A stretch of 64,000 bases of DNA from Flectonema sp. DT1601 (Eukaryota; Euglenozoa; Diplonemea; Diplonemida; Diplonemidae): contig OZ025825.1 in NCBI GenBank assembly GCA_964019425.1, positions 317,001 to 381,000 of the forward strand, given 5' to 3'. Below, in pieces: positions 21,089 to 31,939 of the stretch. A program made the translations under genes and the position numbers. The notes beneath the pieces are model-generated. The model had not been told where the DNA came from and made no database searches. It was given only the letters and a program-made list of their open reading frames with translations. How positions within the stretch are numbered: the stretch's first letter is position 1; the number at the start of each line of letters is the position of its first letter.

Positions 21089-22832
21089 CCCTTACACCAC
21101 CGTAAGAACCCCCAAAACAACGGGTCCAAAATTTTACTGTTTTTTCAAAAAGAGAAAAGGTACCCCCCCAGAAAACCTATGTACCAAACCGGACACAACT
21201 ACTCCTACGGGTCAATAGCACCTGTCACCCACACACCTAACGGTGCGTACCTTGGTGCGTTGTTGCACATTCAGCAGAACTAACAAAGTCGGCAGTGTCG
21301 CAATAACGTACTCAACGGTTTCCATTCATAGCAGCTGCATGTTATTCCCTTCCCGTATTTTGAAAGGGATGATGTTTCTGCGCAACATCATGTCAGAGGG
21401 AGCCCAAGTAAAGAGAATGCCAAATCACGGCCGATATTAAATCGAAAAATCAGATTTTTTCCCTGTTTTTTGAGCTTGTAAAAGCCCTCTGTGGTCGCGG
21501 AAAATACACAAACAACCCGCATCATGGCACAGCAGGTTCAGACACACAGGAGGATTACCGCATCGGGGTTGATAAGCTCGAAAAATACAAATAACATCGA
21601 TCCCAGATCATGGAACTTCATTAGTAACAGTGCAGCTACTTAGATCAGACCGTGTTGGGCTGGATCTATAAACTTCCACCTCTTTACCCCACCAGTCTGG
21701 CATACTGGATTTTTGGGAAGTTGGCGGTTTAGGAACATCACAAGGAATTTTGTAGTTTTGGAGGATGTGATACCTTTTGAAATATGGGTAAGCACAAAGC
21801 GCTTGGTTGCATCGCTCACAGTAATCTAGTGATTGTGCGCGCTTTGCGCGAACTGCACACTGACGAGCCTTTTCCATCTTTCCGGGGTAGTGTCCCAAAG
21901 CTGGCTTGAGGCGATCAGGGATTGATACTGATTGTGGAGAAGGCGGTACTGATGGTGTTATTAATAGTGTTGGTGCCGCTCTGGTACGTTTAAATGTACC
22001 TAAGCTGCCCAAAACAAAGCCAATTTGAAGGATAAGAATCTCTTGCTTCTCCAGCCAGATTCACTACTATCCGTCCAAATTCCACCATGCCCACGTCGCA
22101 TCAGGATAAAGGAATTCAAAATACACGTCTCCACTTCGGATCCTCATGCTCGGGAGCAGGTAATATCGCAGAGAAGTGTAAGTTCCTCAGTATTTCGGCA
22201 AAGCGATTACGTGAAAACACTTGCGGAAAGAACAACAGGGGGGTCAACAGCATGTCATTCAAACCCCAGGAATCCCCTAGGTTAGATTTTATTGGGAGGC
22301 GCGTCAGTAGTGTTGTGTCAACAAAGGCCCTTCGCTCCTGCGTACTGGTTTTAAATTTTCTTCCCCTCTGTGAGGCATAGACCTCAGAGTTTTTCTTCAT
22401 CAGCTGGAAAACTGACTATCCGAAGAAAAACTCAAAAACCTGCAGCTCCGACTTGCGTGCAACTCTAATCTTTAACGTTTCTTGGAAACGCGTTTTTATT
22501 CTTGGTAACCCTTGTTACCTCCCCTCCCCATTTGGAGTCAGATACTTCGTCAAGTGACGAATCGGAGCACACCGACGATGGATTAACAAATACTGTTGCA
22601 TCCTCATCAGAACTGTGGACCGACATATTTCCCAAGTTGATTTTGGCCAGCTTTAGCAAATGGAAAATTTACCATTTAATAAAAACTATTGCGGCGCAAC
22701 ACGTAAGGAACATAAAAGACATCTCAATAATACCTCTCCCGTGAAATCGTTGTACTCAAAAATGCAAAATTTTCACTTAGCAAAAAAAAAATTTTTTTTC
22801 AGACTGATATATCAGCTCCGGTGGTGTAAGGG
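21089..22832 (-). mobile_element. Decayed piggyBac-family DNA transposon
   Basis: The ends are 14-bp perfect inverted repeats, CCCTTACACCACCG, at 21089-21102 and 22819-22832. The left end is preceded by TTAA (21085-21088); the right end is followed by TCAA, one base away from the TTAA duplication expected of piggyBac. Inside, the minus strand encodes recognisable transposase pieces in different frames. At 1744 bp the element is shorter than a complete copy, so it carries at least one internal deletion. Confidence 0.85.
21608..22659 (-). pseudogene. Broken piggyBac transposase
   Basis: Three pieces appear in order on the minus strand. An acidic N-terminal segment lies at 22465-22659 (SSDEDATVFV). 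A piece at 22116-22400 contains FSRNRFAEILRNLHFS, matching the conserved piggyBac motif 'srnRFeeilryLHf'. The C-terminal Cys-rich finger lies at 21608-22012 (SLDYCERCNQALCAYPYFKRYH). The central region that would hold the catalytic Asp residues is largely missing between the second and third pieces, and the frames do not join. No active enzyme can be made. Confidence 0.85.
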
Positions 22833-23303
22833 TCAAAAAAAAAAGAATGAAACTGCAAAAGAGAAGAAGAAGAAAAATACGAAAGCGACGAACTAAAGCG
22901 ACGTATGGAAGAAACCAAGTGGATGCGAGTCCCTATAATGACGTGTAGCAAGGCTATGGTTACTACAAACGAACACCTGGAACGCAACAATGACTATAGA
23001 CAAGAGTACGGTTGAAAGTAATTATTTATATAACTCATTTTATGTTTATCGAAGCGAAGGAAATAAAAGTTCAACAAAAGCTCACGCGATGGGGATACCA
23101 GTTATTCGGTACTACCACAACCGTGAAACTAGAAAAAAAGTTAGAAATAAATACCTATATTTACCTTTTCTTTTCTTTTCATTTTTTTTTTTTTTTTTTC
23201 ATTTTTTCTCCTCAAAAGTGTTGTTGTTTGTTGCAGACTACACACTACGGTTGCATACTATAATAACATGGGGGGGAAAAAGAAAACAAAAAAGAATAAA
23301 AAA

Positions 23304-23361
23304 GAAGAAGAAGAAGAAGAAGAAGAAGAAGAAGAAGAAGAAGAAGAAGAAGAAGAAGAAG
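23304..23361. repeat. (GAA)n microsatellite
   Basis: Nineteen or so uninterrupted GAA units. GAA/TTC arrays can form triplex DNA. The run also produces spurious Lys, Glu or Leu runs in open frames. Confidence 0.95.
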
Positions 23362-24040
23362 GGAAGGGAAAATTCCCAAGCTCCAGTACGGTTGATATGT
23401 TCTTCGCCACAACTGAGGCACTTTCCAATAATTCAGTTCCCAGTAATACAGAACAAGACTAAAATTAGTACAATAAAACAAATAAAAAACTGTTACAGAA
23501 ATGAAGGTAAGACAACAAAAAAAAAAGAAAATTTTCCTATTTTTTTTTTCAGTGAAGCACCTGCATACAATTAAATGAAATTACTACCCCCCTTTTTTTT
23601 TATTTTTTTAATAAAGTTTTTTTTTTTTTTTTATACCCTTCCCATACAACTGTATTTTTCATTCACAGTATGCTAAAATGGTTGCTTTATGGTACAGTGA
23701 CTAAAACAATAAGGCTAGGTATAACACAAGCTGTAAATTAGAGACCATTCTTGATAAAATAAACTTGTCAGCAGGCTCACATATGGAACAATGAAAAAAG
23801 ACGAACACCATAAATTCTTAATCTCTCTCTCTCTCTAATCTTTTTTTTTTTTTTTTTTTTTTCCAACTCACACTGGACTGAAGATTAACGCGTCAGCGGT
23901 GTGTTACACTCGCCAAGCTAAGCGTTTGCTTGCACATTATATTATCGTTGTTAGTTCTTCATCGATAGCAGTGGCACTATTTGTAGGTTACTTGACCATA
24001 TAATAATTATACTACCGAAAGAAAAATAGTAATAAAAAAG

Positions 24041-24120
24041 ACCAACAGTTGAGTATATCGATATAATCCCATACGTGCTGTCGAACATGGGAATTCTAGC
24101 AACGTACTGCAAGGACGAGG
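24041..24120. repeat. Relic of Penelope-element terminal repeat
   Basis: About 80 bases align with the middle of the 314-bp terminal repeat of the element at 31559-37561. Shared blocks include TATCGATA, AATCCCATA, GTGCTGTCGAA and ACGTACT. The copy is clearly diverged, so it is older than the intact element. Confidence 0.7.
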
Positions 24121-24305
24121 AATGGATTATCTGACTGAAAAAAAAAAAAAAAAAAAAAAAAGCTTTCTCAAATGTATCAAGCAGCTACACCACTGGGAGA
24201 GTAGAGTGTTCTGACATTACAGAAATACCCCTTGATGACCATCAAGCGTGTGATGATTTACGCTGGCTAAGTTTAATAATTTAATTTACTTATTTATAAA
24301 ATAAT

Positions 24306-25014
24306 CATAGATGGAAGTGCCCTCCAAATTTGGAGGGCGCCTGGTGAAAATCAGCCACAAAAATTTGTAGGGCCAAAATAGGGCGCTGGAGGGCGCGTAG
24401 GGCGCTTTTTTAATTAAATTTAATATAATGCCGAGCTCATTTTGACACACCTGCCCTCAGCGAGGTCATCTTATTTGACTTTTCTCCGGTTCGCCCGATC
24501 AAATGCGTCTCTGGGATATCAGTTCACTTGCCACCAGTAAACTTCTTTTTTTTCTCACAAGGTACCGTGAAGACCGGCCTATTAACAGGTTAGCAGGAAC
24601 GCACTCTCCCTCCTCGAATCCCTCATTCGACTCGGTGCATTCTGCGGGCTAATCAGCTCCTTGTAGATCTGGGATGCATCGTCCACTGAAATGAGTTTCA
24701 GCTTCAGGGATTGCAGCAGGCTCCGGAAGCTCTCAAGGAGTGGCCCATTGTTTTTGCCATTGCTGACCGTCGAACCATGACCTGGAGGTCTCGGGTTCGA
24801 ACCCCGTGACACCCTTTTTTCTCTTTTTCGAAAGACTGCCAAGCATGTCAAAAAAAGATTTTGGCTTCTGCGTCAAAATACTTGTGCGTCCAATTTAGCT
24901 GTCTTATAGTAATAAAAAAGGGGAAAAAAAGCGCCCTCCAAAATAATATTTATATTAAAAGCGCCCTACAAGCGCCCTACACGCCCTCCAAATTGTAGGG
25001 CACTTCCATCTATG
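24306..25014. mobile_element. Non-autonomous hAT-like transposon (MITE), 709 bp
   Basis: Inverted termini start CATAGATGGAAGTGCCCT and continue with GC-rich subterminal motifs (GGAGGGCGC and GCGCCCT repeats). The flanks AAAATAAT (24298-24305) and GAAATAAT (25015-25022) match in seven of eight positions, which suggests an 8-bp target duplication and hence hAT or a related superfamily. No transposase is encoded. A tRNA-like B box lies inside. Confidence 0.75.
24794..24803 (+). other. tRNA-type B box in the MITE
   Basis: GGTTCGAACC matches the polymerase III B-box consensus. Four matched bases flank the T-loop-like core, and a T run follows within 11 bases (from about 24814). Upstream bases do not fold into a full tRNA cloverleaf. 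A tRNA-derived SINE or captured tRNA fragment inside the MITE is the best reading. Confidence 0.45.
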
Positions 25015-25022
25015 GAAATAAT

Positions 25023-25024
25023 GA

Positions 25025-25059
<35 letters not shown>

Positions 25060-27308
25060 CTTGTGATTTTGTTTCACAGCAACTTATAGCGGTGGTTTGA
25101 TCATGAAAACGAAACAGAATAACGGATGCCAAGGAAGAGTTAGAGTGACCCACAGCAAAGTAGAAGGCAGATTGACAGTGAAGAGAGAGAAAACGAGAGA
25201 GAGAGACTAAGTAACCTTCGGCTAAGTCAGCCCTCAGTAAAATTACATTTTTAAAACCTTCGGTGAGAAAACAAAAAGATGAAAAAAGGAAATTACTTTT
25301 TTTGTGGTTTTATAGTAACAAACATTTTCCATCAAAAAAAAGACATCATTCCGAGTGAACCAACAGAAGAAATTTTTTCCGAACTCTCAAAATAATTATT
25401 TATCAAAGTCAGGGAATGCTACACCCCTTATTATTATTACACAAAAAAGTTTTTACTGGTGTTTCTACGCTGGGAATACTTAAAAAAAAGTTATTACGAA
25501 AGGGAAAAAAAAAAATTTTTTTGGGGGAAACAGAGAGAAGGACGGGGAGGATTAAAATATGAGCTATTGTTCGTTATTGAGATAAAAATAGTGAAACAGA
25601 GTTAGGAGGAAAGAGAAAACAGTACTACTTTTTTTTTTTTTTTTTTTTTTGTTAGTTTTTTAAAGTGACTTTCATACGAACTAGTAGAGAATCAAATGTG
25701 TTTCTTTTTTGTTTTTTTTTTTTTAAAAAAAAGCAGAATAATAGAACTGTTAACAGTCTGAATTCAATTTCTATATAGACCTGAAAACACCAATCGGAAC
25801 CGTTACCAGTACAATTAGAGTTGAGGAGAAAATCCAAACAAACACATTTCCCTTCCACATTACAAAAAAAAAAAAAAATTTAGAGCAAAAAATACCACAA
25901 AATTGACACACCCTTACTTTATAGGCTTGTTTCCGGTTGCGCACAAACAAAAACAAAGTGTGAGAATTATTTAGTGAGGTGCCGATTCTTTTTTTTTTTT
26001 AAAATTGATATTCACTTCAGAAGCTTATCGCGGAATTGTGTGGCTTCCGATGACGAAAAAAAAAAAAAAAACGAGAAAAAGAATTGGCTTTATCTTCAAC
26101 TATACAGAAAATAATGATATAACAACTGTGATTTTTTTTTGTTTTGTGTCACGAAACCGTGAACCGACTTAAACTGATAAAGCTAAAGGAGGTTTACGTG
26201 TGCTGCCAACATTCTTTTTCGTTCTTACAATACTTGTTAAATGCAAAAAAAAATACAACCTAGTCAGAGACCCCCAGCGCCGAGAGTAGCGTTGTACCGT
26301 TTGTTGGTCCACTAGAAGAGCACAAGTATAAATAATAGAGAGTTCGATGTTGTCAGGACGGGATCGACAAGAAATTTCCTGGATTTTAAGTTGAAATAAT
26401 TCACAAGTACAGAACTGATGAAGGAGGGCCTGGGTGACCACACCTGGGGCAATACGGAGATTGTGTTTTATAGTTTTGGACATCAACAGGTTGAAAAACA
26501 AAAAAAAATAAAATGATGTTCGGGGATTACCTGTGTGAACATTTATAATAATATAAATATATGTGTAGGGAAGGACTGCAGTAATAAATAAAACATTTTT
26601 TTTTTTTTTTTAATCACATATAAGAAACCCGGCCTTTTTTTTTTCTTCATGAAATAATCAAACGTGTGTCAAACACCGTCATACCACGAAAGATGAAATT
26701 TTCAAAAAGAAACCGAGAACAGGACTGCCAGGGGGGACTTGGATAAATAAATCAAGGTTAACACGCAACAAATTAGACATGAATCATTATAACTGGATTC
26801 TGTCCACACAAAATCGCATGCTTTAAATAAACTACCAGAGAAAGAAATGCTGTCAAGTCAAGTTGACCCGGGGACCACGCACTACAGGTTGAGCATCCCA
26901 TGCCCTGCAGCTTGAAAACAGGGGGGGGTGATCGTCCCATACATTAATGTCATCAGATGCCTGCAGAAGGCTTTCAAAAAGTATCATAAAAATTGAGCAA
27001 CACGCCAAACTACACCAATCCGTAAGAAATAAAACGCGCTTGACTAAACTGAGGTCGCAAACCTACGAAGGTCTTCGGAAAAAAAAAAGAAACCACAGTC
27101 AGTCTAAGGCCTTATCCACAACCAGACCATGGGAAAATATATAAAGCTGACAAACACAAACCGCTATTCTTGAAAAAAAGGGTATAAAAGAAAGGCTGAA
27201 GTCTCACTTGGTGGGTTCACCCGCTTAAATAAAACGATCACCGTGTCGCACTAGGATTTTTTCGGGTATCAATTGGATCCAACAGCACGTAACGGAATAA
27301 GGTAATAG
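25023..27308. other. Intergenic region
   Basis: About 2.3 kb with homopolymer tracts (25628-25650, 26597-26611) and a GA-rich stretch near 25182-25208. A minus-strand frame of 110 codons (26169-26501) has no recognisable features. A second Penelope terminal-repeat relic lies at 26866-26925. No gene is supported. Confidence 0.5.
26866..26925. repeat. Second relic of Penelope-element terminal repeat
   Basis: Sixty bases align with the hairpin segment of the 314-bp repeat, sharing ACTACAGGTTGAGCA and CCCATGCCCTG with several substitutions elsewhere. It is another old copy of the same family. Confidence 0.65.
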
Positions 27309-27317
27309 AATATATAA

Positions 27318-27490
27318 GAGATTTTCGCTATTGGGGGGTCCAATAATTCCATTTTCGCTATTCAGTAAAAGAGTTTTTTTTTTTTTCGCTGTTCACTGAA
27401 TATGATAATTTTTTTTCGCTATTCACTGAAAGTGATAATTTTTTTTCTCCATTCAGTAACAAAAAAAAAAAAAATTTCGCTGTTCATGAA
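27318..27490. repeat. Left MULE terminal array
   Basis: About six copies of a unit containing TTCGCTATTCACTGAA plus a T-rich spacer, spaced near 30 bases. Such subterminal repeats are likely transposase-binding sites. The array mirrors the right end. Confidence 0.85.
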
Positions 27491-27613
27491 AAAAAAAAAA
27501 AAAAAAAAATTCAAAAAAAAAAAAAAAAAAAAATTGACACTTTTTTTGCCACCAAAATATCCTTGAACATTTTCATACAAATCTGTGAATAAATGGAAAA
27601 AAATAAGGAGGCG

Positions 27614-28574
27614 TTAAAGCTCTCCGCCAGGTTGGAACGACTTTTTCATCGCTGTGTCGAGGCCTTTCTGCTGGTCTGACATCAGTGCATACCTGTCGAA
27701 AAAATCTTCACCAGGCGTGCTGCGACACTTGTCAAAAAACCATCCAGGTTTTTTTGCTCTCGTTTCCTGTGATGGCAAAGGCAACTGGGAACTCTCGCCC
27801 AGAAGCATCCATGCCCAACAACGTTAGAAAGTTCCCGACGTAGTACCCTTTCAGGGAGCACCCATCGGTCACCCCAAAACCTTGGGGACAATGTTTTGCG
27901 AAAGGGCGAGGAACAAATGACAAAATCGTCCGTCCTTGTCCGCAATGTGCCACTTAGTCCCAGGGTTTGCCACCTCCGCTGCGCGGCACCACGACTCTAA
28001 GAATTTGTACCCGTCGTGGGGATCCCCGTTGATCTCCCTATCCGCCTTCTGCAGCGCGCGATAGGCGGTGTCCTTCTTTATCACGACCCCTTCTCCTTCA
28101 TGTCTGCGATTAAACACGCCGCGGTGTATTTCTCTCCTAGAGACCTATGTTTAGTGTTGTGGCAAAAACTAATAGTAACCAACCAGACAATTATGAGGCA
28201 GGCAGGCATACCTACACTTTTCAGCAGCAAGGTATGAGACAGTATTCTTCATACCGTAGGAGCTGCTTTCTCCAGCAGCACACGTGCTGTCGTGCCGGAG
28301 AACCACACGCGTTATGTGGTAGCAACCTTCGTCTGTTGCTGTGGCACATACTTTCCACCCACATGTGTTTGTGCACGTGAATGTTCACCCTTTTCCCCAC
28401 TACGTGGCTTGTCTTAAACCCCCTTCCCGAAGAACAAGAAGCGAGGGTTACCCTCGCGCGAAGTGCATCAAAGGATTGAAAGGTTCCCTCAATACTAGGT
28501 CTTGTGTCAGCCAAAGCTGAGGCAGGCTGAGTTTCAGTGGCAGCAGGTTGAGTTTCAACTATGTTTCCGGGCAT
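27614..28574 (-). pseudogene. Broken MULE transposase
   Basis: Pieces in three frames follow the MULE order. An N-terminal region (28221-28574) has FQSFDALRARVTLASCSSGR followed by scattered Cys and His. A central piece (27869-28117) reads KKDTAYRALQKADREINGD and NPGTKWHIADKDG. A DDE-core piece (27732-27953) has GVTDGCSLKGYYVGN and GMDASGREFPVAFAI, and the segment ending at 27614 has MSDQQKGLDTAM. The last matches the third catalytic-region motif, 'sDr.kGL'. At least two frame breaks separate the pieces, and the usual C-terminal SWIM finger is not seen, so the enzyme is inactive. Confidence 0.85.
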
Positions 28575-29354
28575 CTTAGAGATTGAGAATAAGAGTTCGT
28601 AGTAAAAGAGTAAAAGCCTAGAGAGAAAGAAAAACGTTTATGATTAGGAACTTGTACGTTTTACCGAACGAAGCATCGTAGCCGACCAGTTTCCTTCGAG
28701 AATCCGCAGATGGTGCAGGGCTAAACCGAGATGAGGAAGATAACACCCGCACACGGATGTTGAGATAACGTTTGTGTGATGTTCATCTGGCTTGACGAGA
28801 TTAGCAAAGACAAGTACTCACGGAAAGGTTGGGTTGTTCGTCAGGTCCTGATAGTGTGCTCAGCCTCTGAAAAATTTACTGAGTGCATGCAAAGAACGGT
28901 ATGTGTGCAGGGCTGGGTCACCTTACAGAGAACTGTTGTCCTCTTACACGTCATTCCAACCGAATTTCAAAGTCAAGACACCTGCGAGTTACAGACAGCC
29001 TGGTCGCAAGCGACACTCCTGTTTCTGACCGGGTTATCAGGGTATCTAACTCATGCAGGCATGAGAGCTTTTTTAAGGCTACTTTGAATTATCAAGAGCG
29101 CAGTACTGCCCGAAGGGTTCCCGCGTGTCAAGATGCATTTGCATGTACTGAGCAGAAGTTCCAGAAAGATTACTTTTATCACTTCCCAAGTCATCACATC
29201 TTTGACCGTTTGTGTTATTGGCTTTCAATCAATCCATTATCATAAATCCACAGATGAGTGTGCTGAATAGAAAGTAAAACGGCACAAAGCTTTTGTCCAA
29301 GTGACAAAAAAAATTGTTCAAGGTACCAGCATGTTCCCAGCAAAGAAGAAAAAG

Positions 29355-29389
<35 letters not shown>

Positions 29390-29429
29390 AAAAAAAATTT
29401 TTTTTTGGCAGTGGAAAAAGTTGTAACTT

Positions 29430-29664
29430 GTAGTGAACAGCGAAAAAAAAATTTCAACTTCTAGTGAATAGCGAAAAAAAATTTATAACTTGTAGTGAAT
29501 AGCGAAAAAAAATTTGTAACTTGTAGTGAACAGCGAAAAAAAAAATTTTCTTTTACTGAACGGCGAAAAAAAATTATCACTTCTAGTGAACAGCGAAAAA
29601 AAAGTTACTGCTTTTAGTGAATAGCGAAAATGACATTATCAGGCACCCCAATAGCGAAAATCTC
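29430..29664. repeat. Right MULE terminal array
   Basis: About eight inverted copies of the terminal unit (AGTGAATAGCGAAAA type), complementary to the left array. The sequence just inside (29350-29410) is a long A run followed by a T run. Confidence 0.85.
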
Positions 29665-29673
29665 AATATATAA

Positions 29674-30518
29674 AGATGGCTAAAAAAAAAAGGATTTTGA
29701 TCAAATGTCCCACGATTCGAATGAAGGTAAAACGTACTTTGATTGCCAGGCAACTCAATGTTATGATATTCGCAAAAGGAAGATTTCTGAAAAATACCCG
29801 ATCAGACTTCGTAAGGCAAATTAACACGATTTTAAATCTCCTCTCCACAATAGTCCTCTTTTACAGTATTAAGAAAATGGGATAAAACAACTCAAAAAAA
29901 AAAAAAAAAGGGAAGAAAACCAAGTTTTTTGTACAGTACCGAGGGCTAGGTAAAAGCTACACAAAAAAAAAAACTTCCCACCGAATCATGAATCAAAAAA
30001 AACGACGCCAATAATTATATAAAGACAAATAGTATGACTGACAGACATGTGATAATAAAAAGAATCCAATGCTGCTGTCGAGCTTAAGGTAGTCAGGTCT
30101 CAATACACAGCAGCGAAGCATCAAATCTTAGTTTAGCTACGACATAGTTTAGTAATTAAGAGTGAACGATCTCTCTGGTTGTTGTTTTCTTGTTGTTTCA
30201 CTTATCGACGTCACATTCGCACGAAAAGTACTATGTAAGATGAGGTAATTTGTTAAACAACAGAAAATTGATAAAGAACAAGTATCGTAATTATTATTTT
30301 TTTTTTTGTTTTTTTTTTTTTTTAAAAAAGCACAGAATCGATAGTATTTAAAGCAAAAGGATGCTGTGACGTAACCCCGCATACTATCACACTCAGAGTA
30401 TCTGTTCGTTCACCAGTTGACACCACATTCGCACGAAAAGTACATCAAGATAGCAGCAATTTGTTAAACAACAGATCATTAAGAAAGAACAAAAGTATTG
30501 TGATCGCATGACGCATAA

Positions 30519-30556
<38 letters not shown>

Positions 30557-31558
30557 AGTCCGAGATAAATTGATACGATTTTCGAGGGAGAGACAGAGAG
30601 ATCAAAAAAAAAAAAAAAAAAGTTAATTACCGATAGAAAAGTACAAAAAAAAAAAAAAAAAACCATTCAGATAAGCCTTATATTTTGTTGATCGCAGCTA
30701 GTTTTACTGGCGCACAGGGAAATAGATAACATGACATAATAAATAACGGCTCTTAATCTGAATAGTTTCTTCTCCGACTTCGTCGGTGCAAAAAAAAAAA
30801 AAACGCCCAATTTTGTGGCGCGAGGACGCGGGCTGCCTCATGCAGTTCAACAACATGTTAATACTGATGTACTAAGCACCTCCGGGGTAATAGATTCATC
30901 TTCGCAGTCAGTCGCTTTGAATAAAGGAATAAGCGACCAGGACATACAAAATGACTTTTTGATTTTTTTTTAAAAAAGAAACACCAGGCCAACTTCATCG
31001 TCGCGCACAGCAGTTAAACAACGGATAGCAAGAGAGACATGGAGGCTGTGTACTCCATCGCAGTAACTACTACTTCCATGGCGAGCAGAATGACAAAGCT
31101 GAAATAAATAAATAAAAGAGCTTTTTGTGTTGTTAGTTAGTATTTTGCACTAGCGGGAGTTATCACAAATGAATAAATAATCAATAACGGCAAGTCTAAA
31201 AAACTGATAAATGGAGAGTCTGGGTGACCCAGTTTATTGTGTGTTTAGTTTGTAAAGAAATTTTGAAACAAAAAAACAAAAACAAAAATAAGTTCATCCA
31301 TTAAGGTCTGTTTTCCTATTTAGGATAATTCAGATAACATAAGCGGATTTTCAAGAACAAAAAGTCTTCTCTGCTATATGGGTGCTTAGAAAAGAAATTT
31401 CATAAGAGAGAGGAAGAAGAATCGGCAAGATACCAACAGCTGGCAAGATTACGAAAATGGTATAAAAAATAACACACAAGAGTACAATAAGTTTTCAGGA
31501 ACTACACAACGAAGTTGTTAAGCCGTCAGTCAGGACCTATCTTGCGAAAAAGACAGGA
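29674..31558. other. Intergenic region with a diverged duplication
   Basis: AT-rich, with long A runs (30521-30555, 30604-30621, 30646-30662). Two copies of a roughly 95-base segment lie at 30205-30295 and 30418-30510, sharing CACATTCGCACGAAAAGTAC and AATTTGTTAAACAACAGA. No gene is supported. Confidence 0.55.
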
Positions 31559-31872
31559 GGGGGTAACTTGATACTAATATTAAATGGAAAGCAACTTGAA
31601 ACTGGCAAAAACGAGAATAGGGTTCGGCCAAACCTGGTTGCAATATAAGAAATCAACAGTTGGTATCGATAGAAAATCCCATATGTGCTGTCGAATATGG
31701 GGATTCGGGGGCCACGTACTACAGGTTGAGCACCCCATGCCCTGTAGCCCGTTACAGCTTAAAATAGTATTCCTTCACACTTCAAAGGTAAATAAATATT
31801 AAAGGAAAATTAAAAAAAGAAAACTATTTTTGCAAAAATAATAAAAGAAATAAAGAATAAAAATAAAATATA
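31559..31872 (-). repeat. Penelope pseudo-LTR, left copy
   Basis: 314 bases identical to 37248-37561. Two potential hairpins lie in the middle: AATCCCATAT pairing with ATATGGGGATT (one bulged G), and CTACAGG pairing with CCTGTAG around a 16-base loop. No canonical hammerhead core (CUGANGA...GAAA) was found by eye on either strand. Confidence 0.92.
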
Positions 31873-31939
31873 AATTATTTCTGGTTCGTAGCACACTACC
31901 AGTGGAGCACATCTCGCAATACTTTGCTGCGAGTGATAA

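Larger units (their letters stand above)
22837..24297. other. Intergenic, repeats only
   Basis: AT-rich sequence with T runs (23187-23199, 23842-23862), an A run (24138-24161), a GAA microsatellite and a Penelope-element relic near 24041-24120. A 194-codon plus-strand frame across 22990-23574 owes its length to the GAA array and T runs and is rejected. Confidence 0.55.
27318..29664 (-). mobile_element. Mutator-like element (MULE), 2347 bp, with 9-bp target duplication
   Basis: The outer ends match as inverted repeats beginning GAGATTTTCGCTATTGGGG. The flanking sequence AATATATAA occurs as a perfect direct repeat at 27309-27317 and 29665-29673, the 9-bp duplication typical of MULEs. Long terminal regions are arrays of TTCGCTATTCACT-type units of about 30 bases (27318-27490 and, inverted, 29430-29664). 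The interior minus strand encodes MULE transposase pieces. The sharp ends and perfect duplication suggest a not very old insertion, although the gene is broken. Confidence 0.93.

Noticed and set aside
22990-23574. 194-codon plus-strand gene
   Set aside because: Its length depends on a GAA microsatellite and T runs, translating to Lys and Phe runs.
24745-24825. Functional tRNA gene
   Set aside because: A good B box and T-loop are present, but the anticodon and acceptor stems do not pair, so only a tRNA-derived fragment is supported.
28776-29245. Plus-strand frames of 103 and 120 codons inside the MULE
   Set aside because: No recognisable domain, opposite to the transposase and overlapping each other. 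They could be a second MULE-carried gene, but nothing supports it.
31559-31872. Hammerhead ribozyme in the pseudo-LTR
   Set aside because: Both strands were read for CUGANGA followed by GAAA with three possible stems; the arrangement was not found. Only simple hairpins are supported.
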